Below, in pieces: positions 30,334-39,649 of a stretch of 64,000 nt of DNA (positions are counted from its first letter, which is position 1; every line of letters begins with the position of its first letter). A program made the translations under genes and the position numbers. This DNA is from Methylobacterium aquaticum (GTDB lineage: Bacteria > Pseudomonadota > Alphaproteobacteria > Rhizobiales > Beijerinckiaceae): contig NZ_CP043627.1 of NCBI RefSeq assembly GCF_016804325.1, positions 4,585,001-4,649,000 of the forward strand, in the 5' to 3' direction. The notes under the pieces are model-generated. The model did not search any database and was not told where the DNA came from. It worked only from the letters and a program-made list of their open reading frames with translations.

Positions 30334-30779
30334 TCCGCCTCCTGCACCTCGCGGCGATCGCCGGGCTGATCGCCTCGGCCATCTACGCCTACTCGATCAA
30401 GTACGACACGCTCTACCAGGCCGAGCAGGTCGCCAAGCTGAAGACCCGCCTGCGCAAGGAGCGCGACGCGATCGCGGTCCTGCGCGCCGAGTGGCAGCTG
30501 CTCACCCGGCCCGACCGGCTCCAGGGGGCGGTCACCAAGTATCTCGACCTCGAGCCGATCGGCACCGCCCATCTCGGGCGGCTCGCCGACCTGCCGGCCA
30601 AGGCCGATCGCGGCGACGAGATCGCCCGCAAGCTCGAGGCTTTGGGCCTCGGCGCCACGGCGACGCCCGCCGCCAAGGAGCGCGCGCCCTCCACCACCGC
30701 TGCCCGCAGCGACGAGCCGCGCACCACCGGCTCCACCTCCACTCCCACCCGCACCGTCACCCCGACGGCCAAGAGGTAG
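30330..30779 (+). CDS. ftsL: Cell division protein FtsL
   Basis: 149 residues starting at a GTG that overlaps the rsmH stop. A short cytoplasmic end is followed by one membrane helix ([20 protein letters not shown]), then a coiled-coil region ([29 protein letters not shown]) and the alphaproteobacterial FtsL motif [17 protein letters not shown]. The tail is threonine/serine-rich and disordered. FtsL is a bitopic divisome protein that bridges FtsB/FtsQ and FtsI. Identity rests on topology, the motif and its position between rsmH and ftsI. Confidence 0.9.
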   Translation: MIRLLHLAAIAGLIASAIYAYSIKYDTLYQAEQVAKLKTRLRKERDAIAVLRAEWQLLTRPDRLQGAVTKYLDLEPIGTAHLGRLADLPAKADRGDEIARKLEALGLGATATPAAKERAPSTTAARSDEPRTTGSTSTPTRTVTPTAKR

Positions 30780-30784
30780 GCGCC

Positions 30785-32626
30785 GTGACCCAGGATCAGG
30801 ACTTCCAGGCTCACGACCCGCAGGCTCACGCCCCGCAAGGCCCCGAGGTCGATCCGGCGCGGGAGCCCGCCGCGCCCCGGCGCAGCCTCGCGGATCTGCT
30901 CCGCGGCGGCGTGGCGGCGATGTTCCGCCTGTCGGTGGAGCGCAGCGCCGCCCGCGTCGGCCTCGTCGGCCTCGTCTTCGGCACGGTGTTCCTCGCGCTG
31001 ATCGGGCGGCTGGCCAGCTTCGCCATGATGCCGGACGATCCGGGCACGGCCCAGGCCCGCCGGGCCGAGGCCGGCGGCACCACGCAGGTGCGGCCCGACA
31101 TCGTCGACCGCAACGGCGAGATCCTGGCCACCGACATCCGCACCGTCTCGGTCTTCGCCGAGCCGAAGAACATCTACGACAAGGACGAGGCGGTGGAACT
31201 CCTCACCGCCGTCCTGCCGGACATCAACGCCCGCGACCTTCGCGAAAAACTGTCGTCGAAGAAGGGCTTCGTCTGGGTCAAGCGCGAGATCACGCCGCGC
31301 CAGCAGGCCGAGGTGCATCGCCTCGGCATCCCAGGGATAGGCTTCCTGTCCGACCACAAGCGGGTCTACCCGAACGGGACGGCCGCCGCCCACATCCTCG
31401 GCGTGACCAACCTCGACAATGTCGGCATCGCCGGCATGGAGAAGTACATCGACCGCCAGGGCCTGCGCGACCTCAACAGCCTCGGCTTCGTCGCGAAGTC
31501 GGCGGACATGGCGCCGGTCCAGCTCTCGATCGACCTGCGCGCCCAGCACGCGGTGCGCGACGAGCTCGCCTGGGGCATGGAGCATTACCGCGCCAAGGCG
31601 GCGGCGGGGCTGATCCTCGACGTGACCACCGGCGAAGTGATCGCGCTCGCCTCCCTGCCCGATTTCGACCCGAACGAGCCGAAGGACGCCCTCGATCCGG
31701 ACCGGATCAACCGGATGAACGTCGGCGTCTACGAGATGGGCTCGACCTTCAAGGCGATGACGCTCGCCATGGCGCTCGATTCCGGAAAATTCACCGTCAA
31801 CTCGACCTTCGACACCCGCGGCGGCGTGCTCCATTGGGGCCGGCAGAAGATCCACGAGTATCACGGCACCAACCGGGTCATCACGATGCCGGAGGTGTTC
31901 ACCCACTCGTCGAACATCGGCTCGGCCAAGATGGCGCTCGGCATCGGCGTGCCCGGCCACAAGGCCTTCCTGAAGAAGATGGGCCTGCTCGATCGCCTGC
32001 GCACCGAATTGCCGGAGAGCGCCGAGCCGATCATCCCGCCGCGCTGGACCGAGATCAACACCATCACCATCGCGTTCGGCCACGGCCTCGCGGTGGCGCC
32101 GCTCCAGGCTTCCGCCGCCGTGGCGGCGATCGCCAATGGCGGCTTCCTGATGACGCCGACCTTCCTCAAGCGGACCGAGGCCGAGGCGCGCGAGAAGGCG
32201 ACGCAGGTGCTCTCGCCCCAGACCAGCGAGGCGATGCGCTACATCATGCGCCTCAACGCCACCGAGGGCTCGGCCAAGAAGGCGGCGATTCCCTATTACT
32301 ACGTCGGCGGCAAGACCGGCACCGCCGAGAAGGTGATCCGCGGCCGCTACGTCAAGAACCGGCTGTTCACCACCTTCATGGCCGCCGCGCCGATGGACAA
32401 GCCGAAATACCTGTTCGTCACGGTCATGGACGAGCCGCAGCCCGTCGCGGCGGAATCCGGCCCCTACGCCACCGCCGCCTACAATTCGGGCGTCGTCACC
32501 GGCCGGACGATCGCCCGGGTCGCGCCGATCCTCGGCCTGCCGCCGCAATTCGAGCCGCCGGCGAAGCCGTTCCCGCTGATGGTCAAGCTCGGCGCCTACC
32601 ACGTGAACATGCTGGACGGAAAATGA
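30785..32626 (+). CDS. ftsI: Septal peptidoglycan transpeptidase FtsI (PBP3)
   Basis: 613 residues from GTG 30785, five bases after ftsL. A proline-rich cytoplasmic tail, one membrane helix (GLVGLVFGTVFLALIGRLASF), a pedestal domain (DIVDRNGEILATDI) and the transpeptidase domain are present. Catalytic motifs are STFK (Ser near residue 320), SSN (near 376) and KTGTAEK (near 509). It cross-links septal peptidoglycan in the divisome and is a beta-lactam target. The stop overlaps murE (ATGA). Class and position agree, so the call is firm. Confidence 0.96.
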   Translation: MTQDQDFQAHDPQAHAPQGPEVDPAREPAAPRRSLADLLRGGVAAMFRLSVERSAARVGLVGLVFGTVFLALIGRLASFAMMPDDPGTAQARRAEAGGTTQVRPDIVDRNGEILATDIRTVSVFAEPKNIYDKDEAVELLTAVLPDINARDLREKLSSKKGFVWVKREITPRQQAEVHRLGIPGIGFLSDHKRVYPNGTAAAHILGVTNLDNVGIAGMEKYIDRQGLRDLNSLGFVAKSADMAPVQLSIDLRAQHAVRDELAWGMEHYRAKAAAGLILDVTTGEVIALASLPDFDPNEPKDALDPDRINRMNVGVYEMGSTFKAMTLAMALDSGKFTVNSTFDTRGGVLHWGRQKIHEYHGTNRVITMPEVFTHSSNIGSAKMALGIGVPGHKAFLKKMGLLDRLRTELPESAEPIIPPRWTEINTITIAFGHGLAVAPLQASAAVAAIANGGFLMTPTFLKRTEAEAREKATQVLSPQTSEAMRYIMRLNATEGSAKKAAIPYYYVGGKTGTAEKVIRGRYVKNRLFTTFMAAAPMDKPKYLFVTVMDEPQPVAAESGPYATAAYNSGVVTGRTIARVAPILGLPPQFEPPAKPFPLMVKLGAYHVNMLDGK

Positions 32627-34080
32627 GCCCCACCCTCGGCGACCTGTTCGCGCAGGCCGGCCAAGCTGCCGGTCTCCCCGTCACCGGCCTCACCGCCGAC
32701 AGCCGCAAGGTCGAGCCCGGCTTCGTCTTCCTGGCGGTGCCCGGCACCGCCGCCGACGGCCGGCTCTTCGCCGCCGAGGCCGCCGCGGCCGGCGCGGCCG
32801 CGATGGTGGCGGAGGGCGGGCGCCCGGCCGACCTGCCCGCCTCGGTCGCCTATCTCGCGGTGCCGGATGCGCGCCGCGCCCTGTCGCAGGCGGCCGCCCG
32901 GCTGCATCTGGGCCAGCCGGAGACCGTGGTGGCGGTCACCGGTACCAGCGGCAAGAGCTCGGTGGCGGATTTCGTGCGCCAGATCTTCGGCCGCCTCGGC
33001 CGGGAGGCGGCGAGCCTCGGGACGCTCGGGGTCATCACCACGTCTGGGGCCGCCTACGGCTCGCTCACCACCCCCGACCCGATCACGCTGCACCGGACCC
33101 TCGACCGGCTCGCCCATGACGGCATCACCGAACTGGCGATGGAGGCCTCCTCGCACGGGATCGAGCAGAGCCGCCTCGACGGGGTGCGCCTGACGGCCGC
33201 CGGCTTCACCAATCTCGGCCACGACCATCTCGACTATCACGGCACGCCGGAGGCCTACCTCCAGGCGAAGCTCCGGCTGTTCACGACGCTCCTGCCCGAC
33301 GGCGGCACGGCGGTGGTCAATGCCGACGGGCCGCAGAGCGGGGCGGTGATCGCCGCCGTGCGGGATCGCGGCGTCAAGCTCGTCACCACCGGCCGGGCCG
33401 GGGAGGGGATCCGCCTCGTCTCCGCCCACACGGAAGGGTTCGCGCAGCGCCTGGAGATCGCGATCGGCCTCGCGACCCACACCGTCGATCTGCCCCTCGT
33501 CGGGACGTTCCAGGTCGAGAACGCGCTGCTCGCCGCCGGCCTCGTTCTCGCGACCCCCGCGGGCGCCGGGCGCGAGGCGGAGGTGATCGCGGCTCTCGGC
33601 CACCTCGCCGGGGTGCCGGGGCGGCTAGAGCGGGTCGGCACGGTCCGCGACGCGCTCTGCATCGTCGACTACGCCCACAAGCCCGACGCGCTCGCCAACG
33701 TCCTCGACGCGCTGCGCGCCTTCACCGCCGGGCGCCTCGTCTGCATCGTCGGCTGCGGCGGCGACCGCGACCGGGCCAAGCGCCCGCTGATGGGCCGGAT
33801 CGCGATCGAGAAGGCCGACCGGGTCATCGTCACCGACGACAATCCCCGCAGCGAGGACCCGGCGACGATCCGCGCCGCGATCCTGGCGGCGGCGCCGGGT
33901 GCGGAGGAGATCGGCGACCGGGCCGAGGCGATCCGGACGGCGATCCGTGACCTGCGGGCCGGCGACGTGCTGCTGGTAGCCGGCAAAGGTCATGAAACGG
34001 GCCAGATCATCGGCGACCGGACGCTGCCCTTCTCCGACCGCGACGCGGTCCTCAGCGCGATCGAGGAGACCCGCGCATGA
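32623..34080 (+). CDS. murE: UDP-MurNAc-tripeptide ligase MurE (meso-diaminopimelate adding)
   Basis: 485 residues. The N-terminal uridine-binding domain is followed by the ATP site GTSGKSS (about residue 107), the carbamylated-lysine region and the C-terminal domain. TDDNPRSEDP (DNPR near residue 406) is the signature of enzymes that add meso-diaminopimelate rather than lysine, which fits a Gram-negative wall. It also fits dapB at 53689 in this window. Translation is coupled on both sides by ATGA overlaps with ftsI and murF. Confidence 0.96.
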   Translation: MSPTLGDLFAQAGQAAGLPVTGLTADSRKVEPGFVFLAVPGTAADGRLFAAEAAAAGAAAMVAEGGRPADLPASVAYLAVPDARRALSQAAARLHLGQPETVVAVTGTSGKSSVADFVRQIFGRLGREAASLGTLGVITTSGAAYGSLTTPDPITLHRTLDRLAHDGITELAMEASSHGIEQSRLDGVRLTAAGFTNLGHDHLDYHGTPEAYLQAKLRLFTTLLPDGGTAVVNADGPQSGAVIAAVRDRGVKLVTTGRAGEGIRLVSAHTEGFAQRLEIAIGLATHTVDLPLVGTFQVENALLAAGLVLATPAGAGREAEVIAALGHLAGVPGRLERVGTVRDALCIVDYAHKPDALANVLDALRAFTAGRLVCIVGCGGDRDRAKRPLMGRIAIEKADRVIVTDDNPRSEDPATIRAAILAAAPGAEEIGDRAEAIRTAIRDLRAGDVLLVAGKGHETGQIIGDRTLPFSDRDAVLSAIEETRA

Positions 34081-35537
34081 CCGAGCCCCTCTGGACCCTG
34101 GACGAGGCCGCCGCCGCCATGGGCGGCCGCGTGGTCGCGGACGCCTCCGCGTCGCGCGCGCTCGTAGGCATCTCGATCGACACCCGCACCCTGAAGGTCG
34201 GGGACCTGTTCTTTGCGATTCGCGGCGAGGCCCGCGACGGCCACGACTTCGTGCGCGACGCGCTCGCCCGCGGTGCCGGCGCCGCCGTGGTGGCCGAGGA
34301 GCGCGCCGCCGACCTCTCCGAGGCCGGCCCGCTGATCGCCGTACCCGCCCGTGACGAGGACGGGGTGCTGGCCGCCATGCGGGGTCTGGCCGTCGCGTCG
34401 CGCGCCCGCACCGGCGCACGGATCCTCGCCGTCACCGGCTCGGTCGGCAAGACCGGCACCAAGGAGGCCCTGCGCCACGTTCTCGCCGCGCAAGGCACCA
34501 CCCACGCCTCCGTCGCCTCCTACAACAACCATTGGGGCGTGCCCCTGACGCTCAGCCGGATGCCGGCCGCGAGCGCGTTCGGGGTGTTCGAAATCGGCAT
34601 GAACCATGCCGGCGAGATCGCGCCGCTGACCCGGCTGGTGCGGCCCGAGATCGCGATCGTCACCACGGTCGAGCCGGTCCATATCGAGCATTTCCGCTCG
34701 CTGTCGGGCATCGCCGACGCCAAGGGCGAAATTTTCTATGGCCTGGAGCCCGGCGGCGTCGCGATCATCAACCGCGACAACCCGAATTTCGAGCGGCTGA
34801 AGGCCCACGCGCTGGCCTCCCGCGCCGGCCGGGTGGTGAGCTTCGGCGAGCACCGCGAGGCCGACGTGCGGGCCGAGCGGATCGTGATGCGGCCCGACCT
34901 GTCGATCGTCGACGTGCGGGCGATGGGGCTCCCCGTCACCTACCAGCTCGGCACCCCGGGCCGGCACACGGCGCTGAACTCGCTCGCGGTCATCGCCGCC
35001 GTGCAGGCGCTCGGCGCCGATCTCGCGCTCGCGGCCCTGTCGCTCGCGCAACTCCGCCCGCCAGTCGGGCGCGGCGCCCGCCACGTCCTCCAGGTCGCGG
35101 GCGGCGAAGCGCTCCTCGTCGACGAGAGCTACAACGCCAATCCGGCCTCGGTGCGGGCCGCGCTCAGCACGCTCGCCGGCGTCGAGACCGCGGGCCGGCG
35201 CATCGCGGTCCTCGGCGACATGATGGAACTGGGTGCGGACGCGCCCCGCCTGCACCGCGAACTGGCGGATGCGGTCGAGGAGCACGGCATCGACCTCGTC
35301 TTCACCGCCGGCCCGCTGATGCAGGAGCTGTTTGAGGCGCTGCCGGCCTCGCGCCGCGCCGGCGCCCGGCCGGGTTCGGCCGAGCTCGTCGATCCGGTGC
35401 TCGAGGCTCTGCGCCCCGGCGACGCCGTGATGGTCAAGGGTTCGAACAGCACCCGCATGGGCCGGATTGTCGAGGCGCTCAAAGCCCGCTACGGCGGGGC
35501 CGCGGACCAGGATCTCGCCGTCGGCCGATCCGGCTGA
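34077..35537 (+). CDS. murF: UDP-MurNAc-tripeptide:D-Ala-D-Ala ligase MurF
   Basis: 486 residues. The Mur ligase ATP loop is GSVGKTGTKE (about residues 121-130); SYNNHWGVPLTLSRMP and FEIGMNHAGEIAPLT are MurF-specific, and DESYNANPASVRAAL begins the C-terminal domain. It adds the D-alanyl-D-alanine dipeptide to the UDP-MurNAc-tripeptide, the last cytoplasmic step before MraY. ATGA overlap with murE upstream; 82 bases to mraY. Confidence 0.96.
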   Translation: MTEPLWTLDEAAAAMGGRVVADASASRALVGISIDTRTLKVGDLFFAIRGEARDGHDFVRDALARGAGAAVVAEERAADLSEAGPLIAVPARDEDGVLAAMRGLAVASRARTGARILAVTGSVGKTGTKEALRHVLAAQGTTHASVASYNNHWGVPLTLSRMPAASAFGVFEIGMNHAGEIAPLTRLVRPEIAIVTTVEPVHIEHFRSLSGIADAKGEIFYGLEPGGVAIINRDNPNFERLKAHALASRAGRVVSFGEHREADVRAERIVMRPDLSIVDVRAMGLPVTYQLGTPGRHTALNSLAVIAAVQALGADLALAALSLAQLRPPVGRGARHVLQVAGGEALLVDESYNANPASVRAALSTLAGVETAGRRIAVLGDMMELGADAPRLHRELADAVEEHGIDLVFTAGPLMQELFEALPASRRAGARPGSAELVDPVLEALRPGDAVMVKGSNSTRMGRIVEALKARYGGAADQDLAVGRSG

Positions 35538-35619
35538 GCGACCCCCAAAGGACTTCTGACGCGGCGGCGCGGGTTCAGGCCCCGGGGCTGCCGCGCGCCC
35601 ACGATCGGATGAATCCGGG

Positions 35620-36705
35620 ATGCTCTACCTCCTCTCCGACCTGAGCGGCGTGTTCTCGCCGCTCAACGTCTTTCGCTACATCACCTTCCGGACCGGCGGC
35701 GCGCTGTTCACGGCGGGCTTCTTCGTGTTCTGGTTCGGGCCCTGGATCATCTCGCTCCTGCGCCTGCGCCAGGGCAAGGGCCAGCCGATCCGCGAGGACG
35801 GCCCGCAATCGCATCTCCTGACCAAGCGCGGCACGCCGACCATGGGCGGGCTGATGATCCTGGCCGGCGTGATGGTGGCGGTGATCCTCTGGGCCAACCC
35901 GCGCAACCATTACGTCTGGATCGTCATGATGGTGACGCTGGGCTTCGGCGCCATCGGCTTCTACGACGATTATCTCAAGGTCACGAAGCAGAGCCACAAG
36001 GGCTTCTCCGGCAAGTTCCGCCTCGGGCTGGAAGCCCTGATCGCGGTGGCGGCCTGCGTCGCGGTGGCGGAATACTCGGCGCCGGGCCTGTCCTACCGGC
36101 TCGCCTTTCCGGTCTTCAAGGACGCGATCATCAATCTCGGCCTGTTCTACGTCGCCTTCGCGGGCTTCGTGATCGTGGGTGCGGGCAACGCGGTCAACAT
36201 CACCGACGGCCTCGACGGGCTCGCCATCGTGCCGGTGATGATCGCCGCCGCCACCTTCGGGATCATCGCCTACCTCGTCGGCAACGTGATCTACGCCTCG
36301 TATCTCCAGGTAAACTACGTCCCGGGCACCGGCGAACTGGCGGTGGTCTGCGGGGCGCTCATCGGGGCGGGACTCGGCTTCCTGTGGTTCAACGCGCCGC
36401 CGGCCCAGATCTTCATGGGCGATACCGGGTCGCTGGCGCTCGGCGGCCTGCTCGGCACCGTGGCGGTGGCGACCAAGCACGAGATCGTGCTCGGCATCGT
36501 CGGCGGCCTGTTCGTGCTGGAGATCCTGTCGGTCATCATCCAGGTCGCCTCGTTCAAGCTCACCGGCAAGCGCGTCTTCCGCATGGCGCCGATCCACCAC
36601 CATTTCGAGCAGAAGGGCTGGAAGGAGCCGCAGGTGGTGATCCGGTTCTGGATCATCGCGGTGGTGCTGGCGCTGCTCGGCCTGGCGACGCTGAAGCTGC
36701 GATAG
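35620..36705 (+). CDS. mraY: Phospho-MurNAc-pentapeptide translocase MraY
   Basis: 361 residues with about ten membrane helices. The catalytic aspartates are in GFYDDYLKV and [13 protein letters not shown], and the third loop HHHFEQKGW is diagnostic of MraY over WecA. It transfers phospho-MurNAc-pentapeptide to undecaprenyl phosphate to make lipid I. The usual next gene, murD, is absent; an inverted repeat and a minus-strand dehydrogenase follow instead, so the cluster is split here. Confidence 0.96.
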   Translation: MLYLLSDLSGVFSPLNVFRYITFRTGGALFTAGFFVFWFGPWIISLLRLRQGKGQPIREDGPQSHLLTKRGTPTMGGLMILAGVMVAVILWANPRNHYVWIVMMVTLGFGAIGFYDDYLKVTKQSHKGFSGKFRLGLEALIAVAACVAVAEYSAPGLSYRLAFPVFKDAIINLGLFYVAFAGFVIVGAGNAVNITDGLDGLAIVPVMIAAATFGIIAYLVGNVIYASYLQVNYVPGTGELAVVCGALIGAGLGFLWFNAPPAQIFMGDTGSLALGGLLGTVAVATKHEIVLGIVGGLFVLEILSVIIQVASFKLTGKRVFRMAPIHHHFEQKGWKEPQVVIRFWIIAVVLALLGLATLKLR

Positions 36706-36749
36706 GGGCCAGGACCGGCCGGTTCGCGAACGAAAGAGGCTCGGGTGTC

Positions 36750-36916
36750 ACCCTCCCCCCTCTGCGGGGGAGGGTGCCCCACGGAGTGGGGCGGGAGAGG
36801 GGCAGCGCGACGTCGATCCAGGATGCGCCCTTCATCGCGGTCGCGACCTATCCGGAAGCGGCGTCCCCTCTCCCGGCTCGCTTCGCTCGCCACCCTCCCC
36901 CGCAGAGGGGGGAGGG
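36750..36916. repeat. Inverted repeat (family C) after mraY
   Basis: The left arm CCCTCCCCCCTCTGCGGGGG plus AGGGTG (36750-36775) is the exact complement of the right arm near 36891-36916. Inner GGGAGAGGGG and CCCCTCTCCC add to the pairing, leaving a loop of about 60 bases. No gene is inside. It is of a different sequence from families A and B. Confidence 0.8.
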
Positions 36917-36960
36917 GAAACCGGCGCCTGTTCTTGCACCAAACATTCCCCGTGAATGCA

Positions 36961-37002
36961 GGGATGGCCGGCACCGCCCCGATCGGCAGTGCCGGCCATC
37001 CC
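36961..37002. terminator. Strong hairpin between convergent mraY and FAD-oxidase genes
   Basis: GGGATGGCCGGCAC and GTGCCGGCCATCCC form a perfect 14-bp stem with a 14-base loop. It ends 10 bases from the stop of the minus-strand gene. There is no T-tract, but the location between converging genes suggests a bidirectional end signal. Confidence 0.6.
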
Positions 37003-37011
37003 GTGGCGGTC

Positions 37012-38430
37012 CTACACCACCACCACCTTCCCCGGATTCATGATGTTGTCCGGGTCGATCGCGCGCTTGAGCGTGCGCATCAGGTTCAGCGCCTCCGGCC
37101 CGTGCTCCAGTTCCATGAAGCGCATCTTCTTCTGGCCGATGCCGTGCTCGCCGGTGCAGGTGCCCTCCATGGCGACGGCGCGGGCGACCAGGCGTTCGAT
37201 GAAGCCGGTGACCCGGGCGATCTCGTCGGGATCATCCATCATCACGAGGGGCGAGGTGTGGAAGTTGCCGTCGCCGACATGGCCGGCGATCGGTGCGGTG
37301 ATGCCGCTCGCGATGATGTCGCGCTTGGTCTCTTCGACGCACTCCGCCAGCCGCGAGATCGGCACGCAGACGTCGGTGGCGATGACCTTGGCGCCCGGGC
37401 GCATGCCGACCGCCGCCCAGTAGACGTCGTGGCGGGCCTGCCAGAGGCGGGTGCGGTCCTCGGGCTTCGTCGCCCATTCGTAGGGCCCGCCCTCGAATTC
37501 CGCGGCGATCTCGCCGAAGCGCTCGGCCTGCTCGCGCACGCTGGCATCTGTGCCGTGGAACTCGACCAGGAGGAGCGGCATCTCCGGCAGGGTGAGCTTC
37601 GAATAGGCGTTGCAGGCCGCGACCTGGACCTCGTCCAGGAGCTCGATCCGCGCCACCGGCAGGCCGGACTGGATCGTCACGATGACGGCGTCGCAGGCCG
37701 CCTTGATGCTCGGGAACGGGCAGACGCCGGCGGAGATCGCCTCTGGGATGCCGGCGAGCTTGAGGGTGAGCTCGGTGATGATGCCGAAGGTGCCCTCCGA
37801 GCCGACCATCAGCCGGGTCAGGTCGTAGCCGGCCGAGGTCTTGCGCGCCCGCGGGCTGGTGCGGACGATGTCGCCGTTCGGCATCACGGCGGTCAGCGAC
37901 AGCACGTTGTCCTTCATCGTGCCGTAGCGCACCGCGTTGGTGCCCGAGGCCCGGGTCGCCGCCATGCCGCCCAGCGAGGCGTCGGCGCCGGGATCGATCG
38001 GGAAGAACAGGCCCTGGTCGCGCAGGTGCTCGTTCACCCCCTTGCGGGTCACGCCGGGCTGGACGACGCAATCCAGATCCTCGGCATGGACCGCCAGCAC
38101 CTTGTTCATCCCGTTCATGTCGATCGAGATGCCGCCGAACGGAGCGTTGACGTGGCCCTCGAGCGAGGTACCCGTCCCGAAGGCGACGACCGGCATCTTG
38201 TGCGCGGCGCAGACCCGCACGATCGCCTGCACGTCCTCGGTGCTCTCGGCATAGACCACCGCGTCCGGCGGCTGATTGGCGACCCAGGTCAGGGTGCTGG
38301 CATGCTGCTCCCGGACCGCCTGCGAGGTGACGACACGGTTGCCGAACTGCGCCGTCAATTCGCGGATCACCGCGTCCACGGTCTCGGGCGCCGGGCGCTG
38401 GCGCGACGGGCTGGGGCTCTGGGCGTTCAT
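37012..38430 (-). CDS. FAD-linked D-lactate/2-hydroxyacid dehydrogenase (GlcD/DLD type)
   Basis: 472 residues from ATG 38430. The N-terminal PCMH FAD domain has VVAFGTGTSLEGHVNAPFGG and PGADASLGGMAATRASGTNAVRYGTMKDNVL. The C-terminal FAD-oxidase domain has GHVGDGNFH (substrate/metal His) and GTCTGEHGIGQKK. These enzymes oxidise D-lactate, glycolate or D-2-hydroxyglutarate and pass electrons to cytochrome c or quinone. The length and lack of an Fe-S domain fit a cytochrome-type D-lactate dehydrogenase, which would also consume the D-lactate made by GloA/GloB. That substrate link is inference. Confidence 0.88.
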   Translation of the reverse strand: MNAQSPSPSRQRPAPETVDAVIRELTAQFGNRVVTSQAVREQHASTLTWVANQPPDAVVYAESTEDVQAIVRVCAAHKMPVVAFGTGTSLEGHVNAPFGGISIDMNGMNKVLAVHAEDLDCVVQPGVTRKGVNEHLRDQGLFFPIDPGADASLGGMAATRASGTNAVRYGTMKDNVLSLTAVMPNGDIVRTSPRARKTSAGYDLTRLMVGSEGTFGIITELTLKLAGIPEAISAGVCPFPSIKAACDAVIVTIQSGLPVARIELLDEVQVAACNAYSKLTLPEMPLLLVEFHGTDASVREQAERFGEIAAEFEGGPYEWATKPEDRTRLWQARHDVYWAAVGMRPGAKVIATDVCVPISRLAECVEETKRDIIASGITAPIAGHVGDGNFHTSPLVMMDDPDEIARVTGFIERLVARAVAMEGTCTGEHGIGQKKMRFMELEHGPEALNLMRTLKRAIDPDNIMNPGKVVVV

Positions 38431-38677
38431 GCGGATCTCCCGGACGGTTCTTTCGGCGGAGGGTGCGGCTGTCCAGACGGATCCGCCGGCCTTTTGCCGG
38501 TGTTCTAGCAGCCGCTTCCCAGCCGGCATATCCGGCGGCCCGGTCACGGAGAAGTGCGCTGGATGGCCGCCACCTTGCCCCAAGGTGCAACCCATTCGGG
38601 GGTGCATCCCCTCCTCAAGCGTGGTACGTGCCAGGGCGCCCTTGTCATCCCGCATGCGCCTGATCGGGAGCCCCACA

Positions 38678-39253
38678 ATGGCTGACGACCGCCCCGCTTC
38701 GGTCTTCTTCTTCGCGCCGTTCGTGTCGTCGACGATGGCGATCGAGCCGGGCTGGATCGACTATAACGGCCACCTGAACATGGCCTATTACCATGTCCTG
38801 TTCGACCGGGCGGTGGACGAGGCGTTCGGCGTCGTCGGCCTCGGGCCCGACTACATGGATTCCGGGCGCGGCACGACCTTCGCCGCCGAGGTCCATGTGC
38901 GCTACCGCCGCGAACTGGTGCTCGACGACCCGGTGCGGGTGACTTTGCAACTCATCGGTTTCGACGAGAAGCGGATCCACTTCTATTCCGAGATCCGCCA
39001 CGCCACCGAGGGCTGGGTCGCCGCCAGTTCCGAGAACCTGTCGCTCCACGTCGATCCCGCGACCCGGCGCGTCGCGCCGTTCCCCGAGGACATCCAGGCC
39101 AACCTCTCGGTCATGCTCGGCTCGCATGCGAGGTTGCCGCGGCCCGACGATCTCGGCCGGGTGATCGGCATCCCGGCCCGCGGCCGCGAGGGCCACACTG
39201 CCCGGCCGGACACCATGGCCTTCGCGACCGCCGGAGCCCGGGTCAGGCACTGA
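38678..39253 (+). CDS. Hotdog thioesterase (4-hydroxybenzoyl-CoA thioesterase-like)
   Basis: 191 residues. The active-site segment is GWIDYNGHLNMAYYHVLFDRA (Asp/Tyr-Asn-Gly-His-x-N pattern near residues 28-37), then FAAEVHVRYRRELVLDDPVRV. The motif places it with 4HBT-type or betainyl-CoA-type thioesterases that hydrolyse aryl- or acyl-CoA. It diverges from the FAD-linked dehydrogenase. The frame is open well upstream, but ATG 38678 matches the family N terminus. The substrate is unknown. Confidence 0.85.
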   Translation: MADDRPASVFFFAPFVSSTMAIEPGWIDYNGHLNMAYYHVLFDRAVDEAFGVVGLGPDYMDSGRGTTFAAEVHVRYRRELVLDDPVRVTLQLIGFDEKRIHFYSEIRHATEGWVAASSENLSLHVDPATRRVAPFPEDIQANLSVMLGSHARLPRPDDLGRVIGIPARGREGHTARPDTMAFATAGARVRH

Positions 39254-39263
39254 GCCTGCGTTG

Positions 39264-39515
39264 TCAGCGGTGCGGCAGGATGATCGGCGCCGGGGGCGGC
39301 GGCGCGATGCTCTGCTGGCGCTGGATCTGGCCCTGGATCTGGTTGGTCTCGAACCGGTTCTGCTGCTGGAAGCTGCGCGATTCGGCCTGCGACTCGATCG
39401 AGCGGTTGATTCCCTCGACCCTCTGCTGGGCGCGGTTGGTGGGCGCCTGGTTCTGCGCCAGCGCCGGGAGCGGCGCGGCGGCAAGGGCCAGCATCAGAAG
39501 GGTGTGTGCGCGCAT
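39264..39515 (-). CDS. Small exported glutamine-rich protein
   Basis: 83 residues from ATG 39515, preceded by GAGGAAAGG. The first 20 residues are a Sec signal peptide (MRAHTLLMLALAAAPLPALA). The mature part is rich in Gln, Arg and Glu (RAQQRVEGINRSIESQAESR), probably a helix, and ends in a proline run. It converges on the thioesterase with a 10-base gap. Function unknown; likely periplasmic. Confidence 0.65.
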   Translation of the reverse strand: MRAHTLLMLALAAAPLPALAQNQAPTNRAQQRVEGINRSIESQAESRSFQQQNRFETNQIQGQIQRQQSIAPPPPAPIILPHR

Positions 39516-39649
39516 CGGGGTCCTTTCCTCGGGCGAAGGGCTGTCCATGGAGAACGACGCCGCTCGCTTGGCAAGGTTCCGATGCCTCCCCCACAGGCAT
39601 GCGCCCGCCACCCTCGACGCCGTTCGCGTTTTGGTCCAGTGATGCGGGC

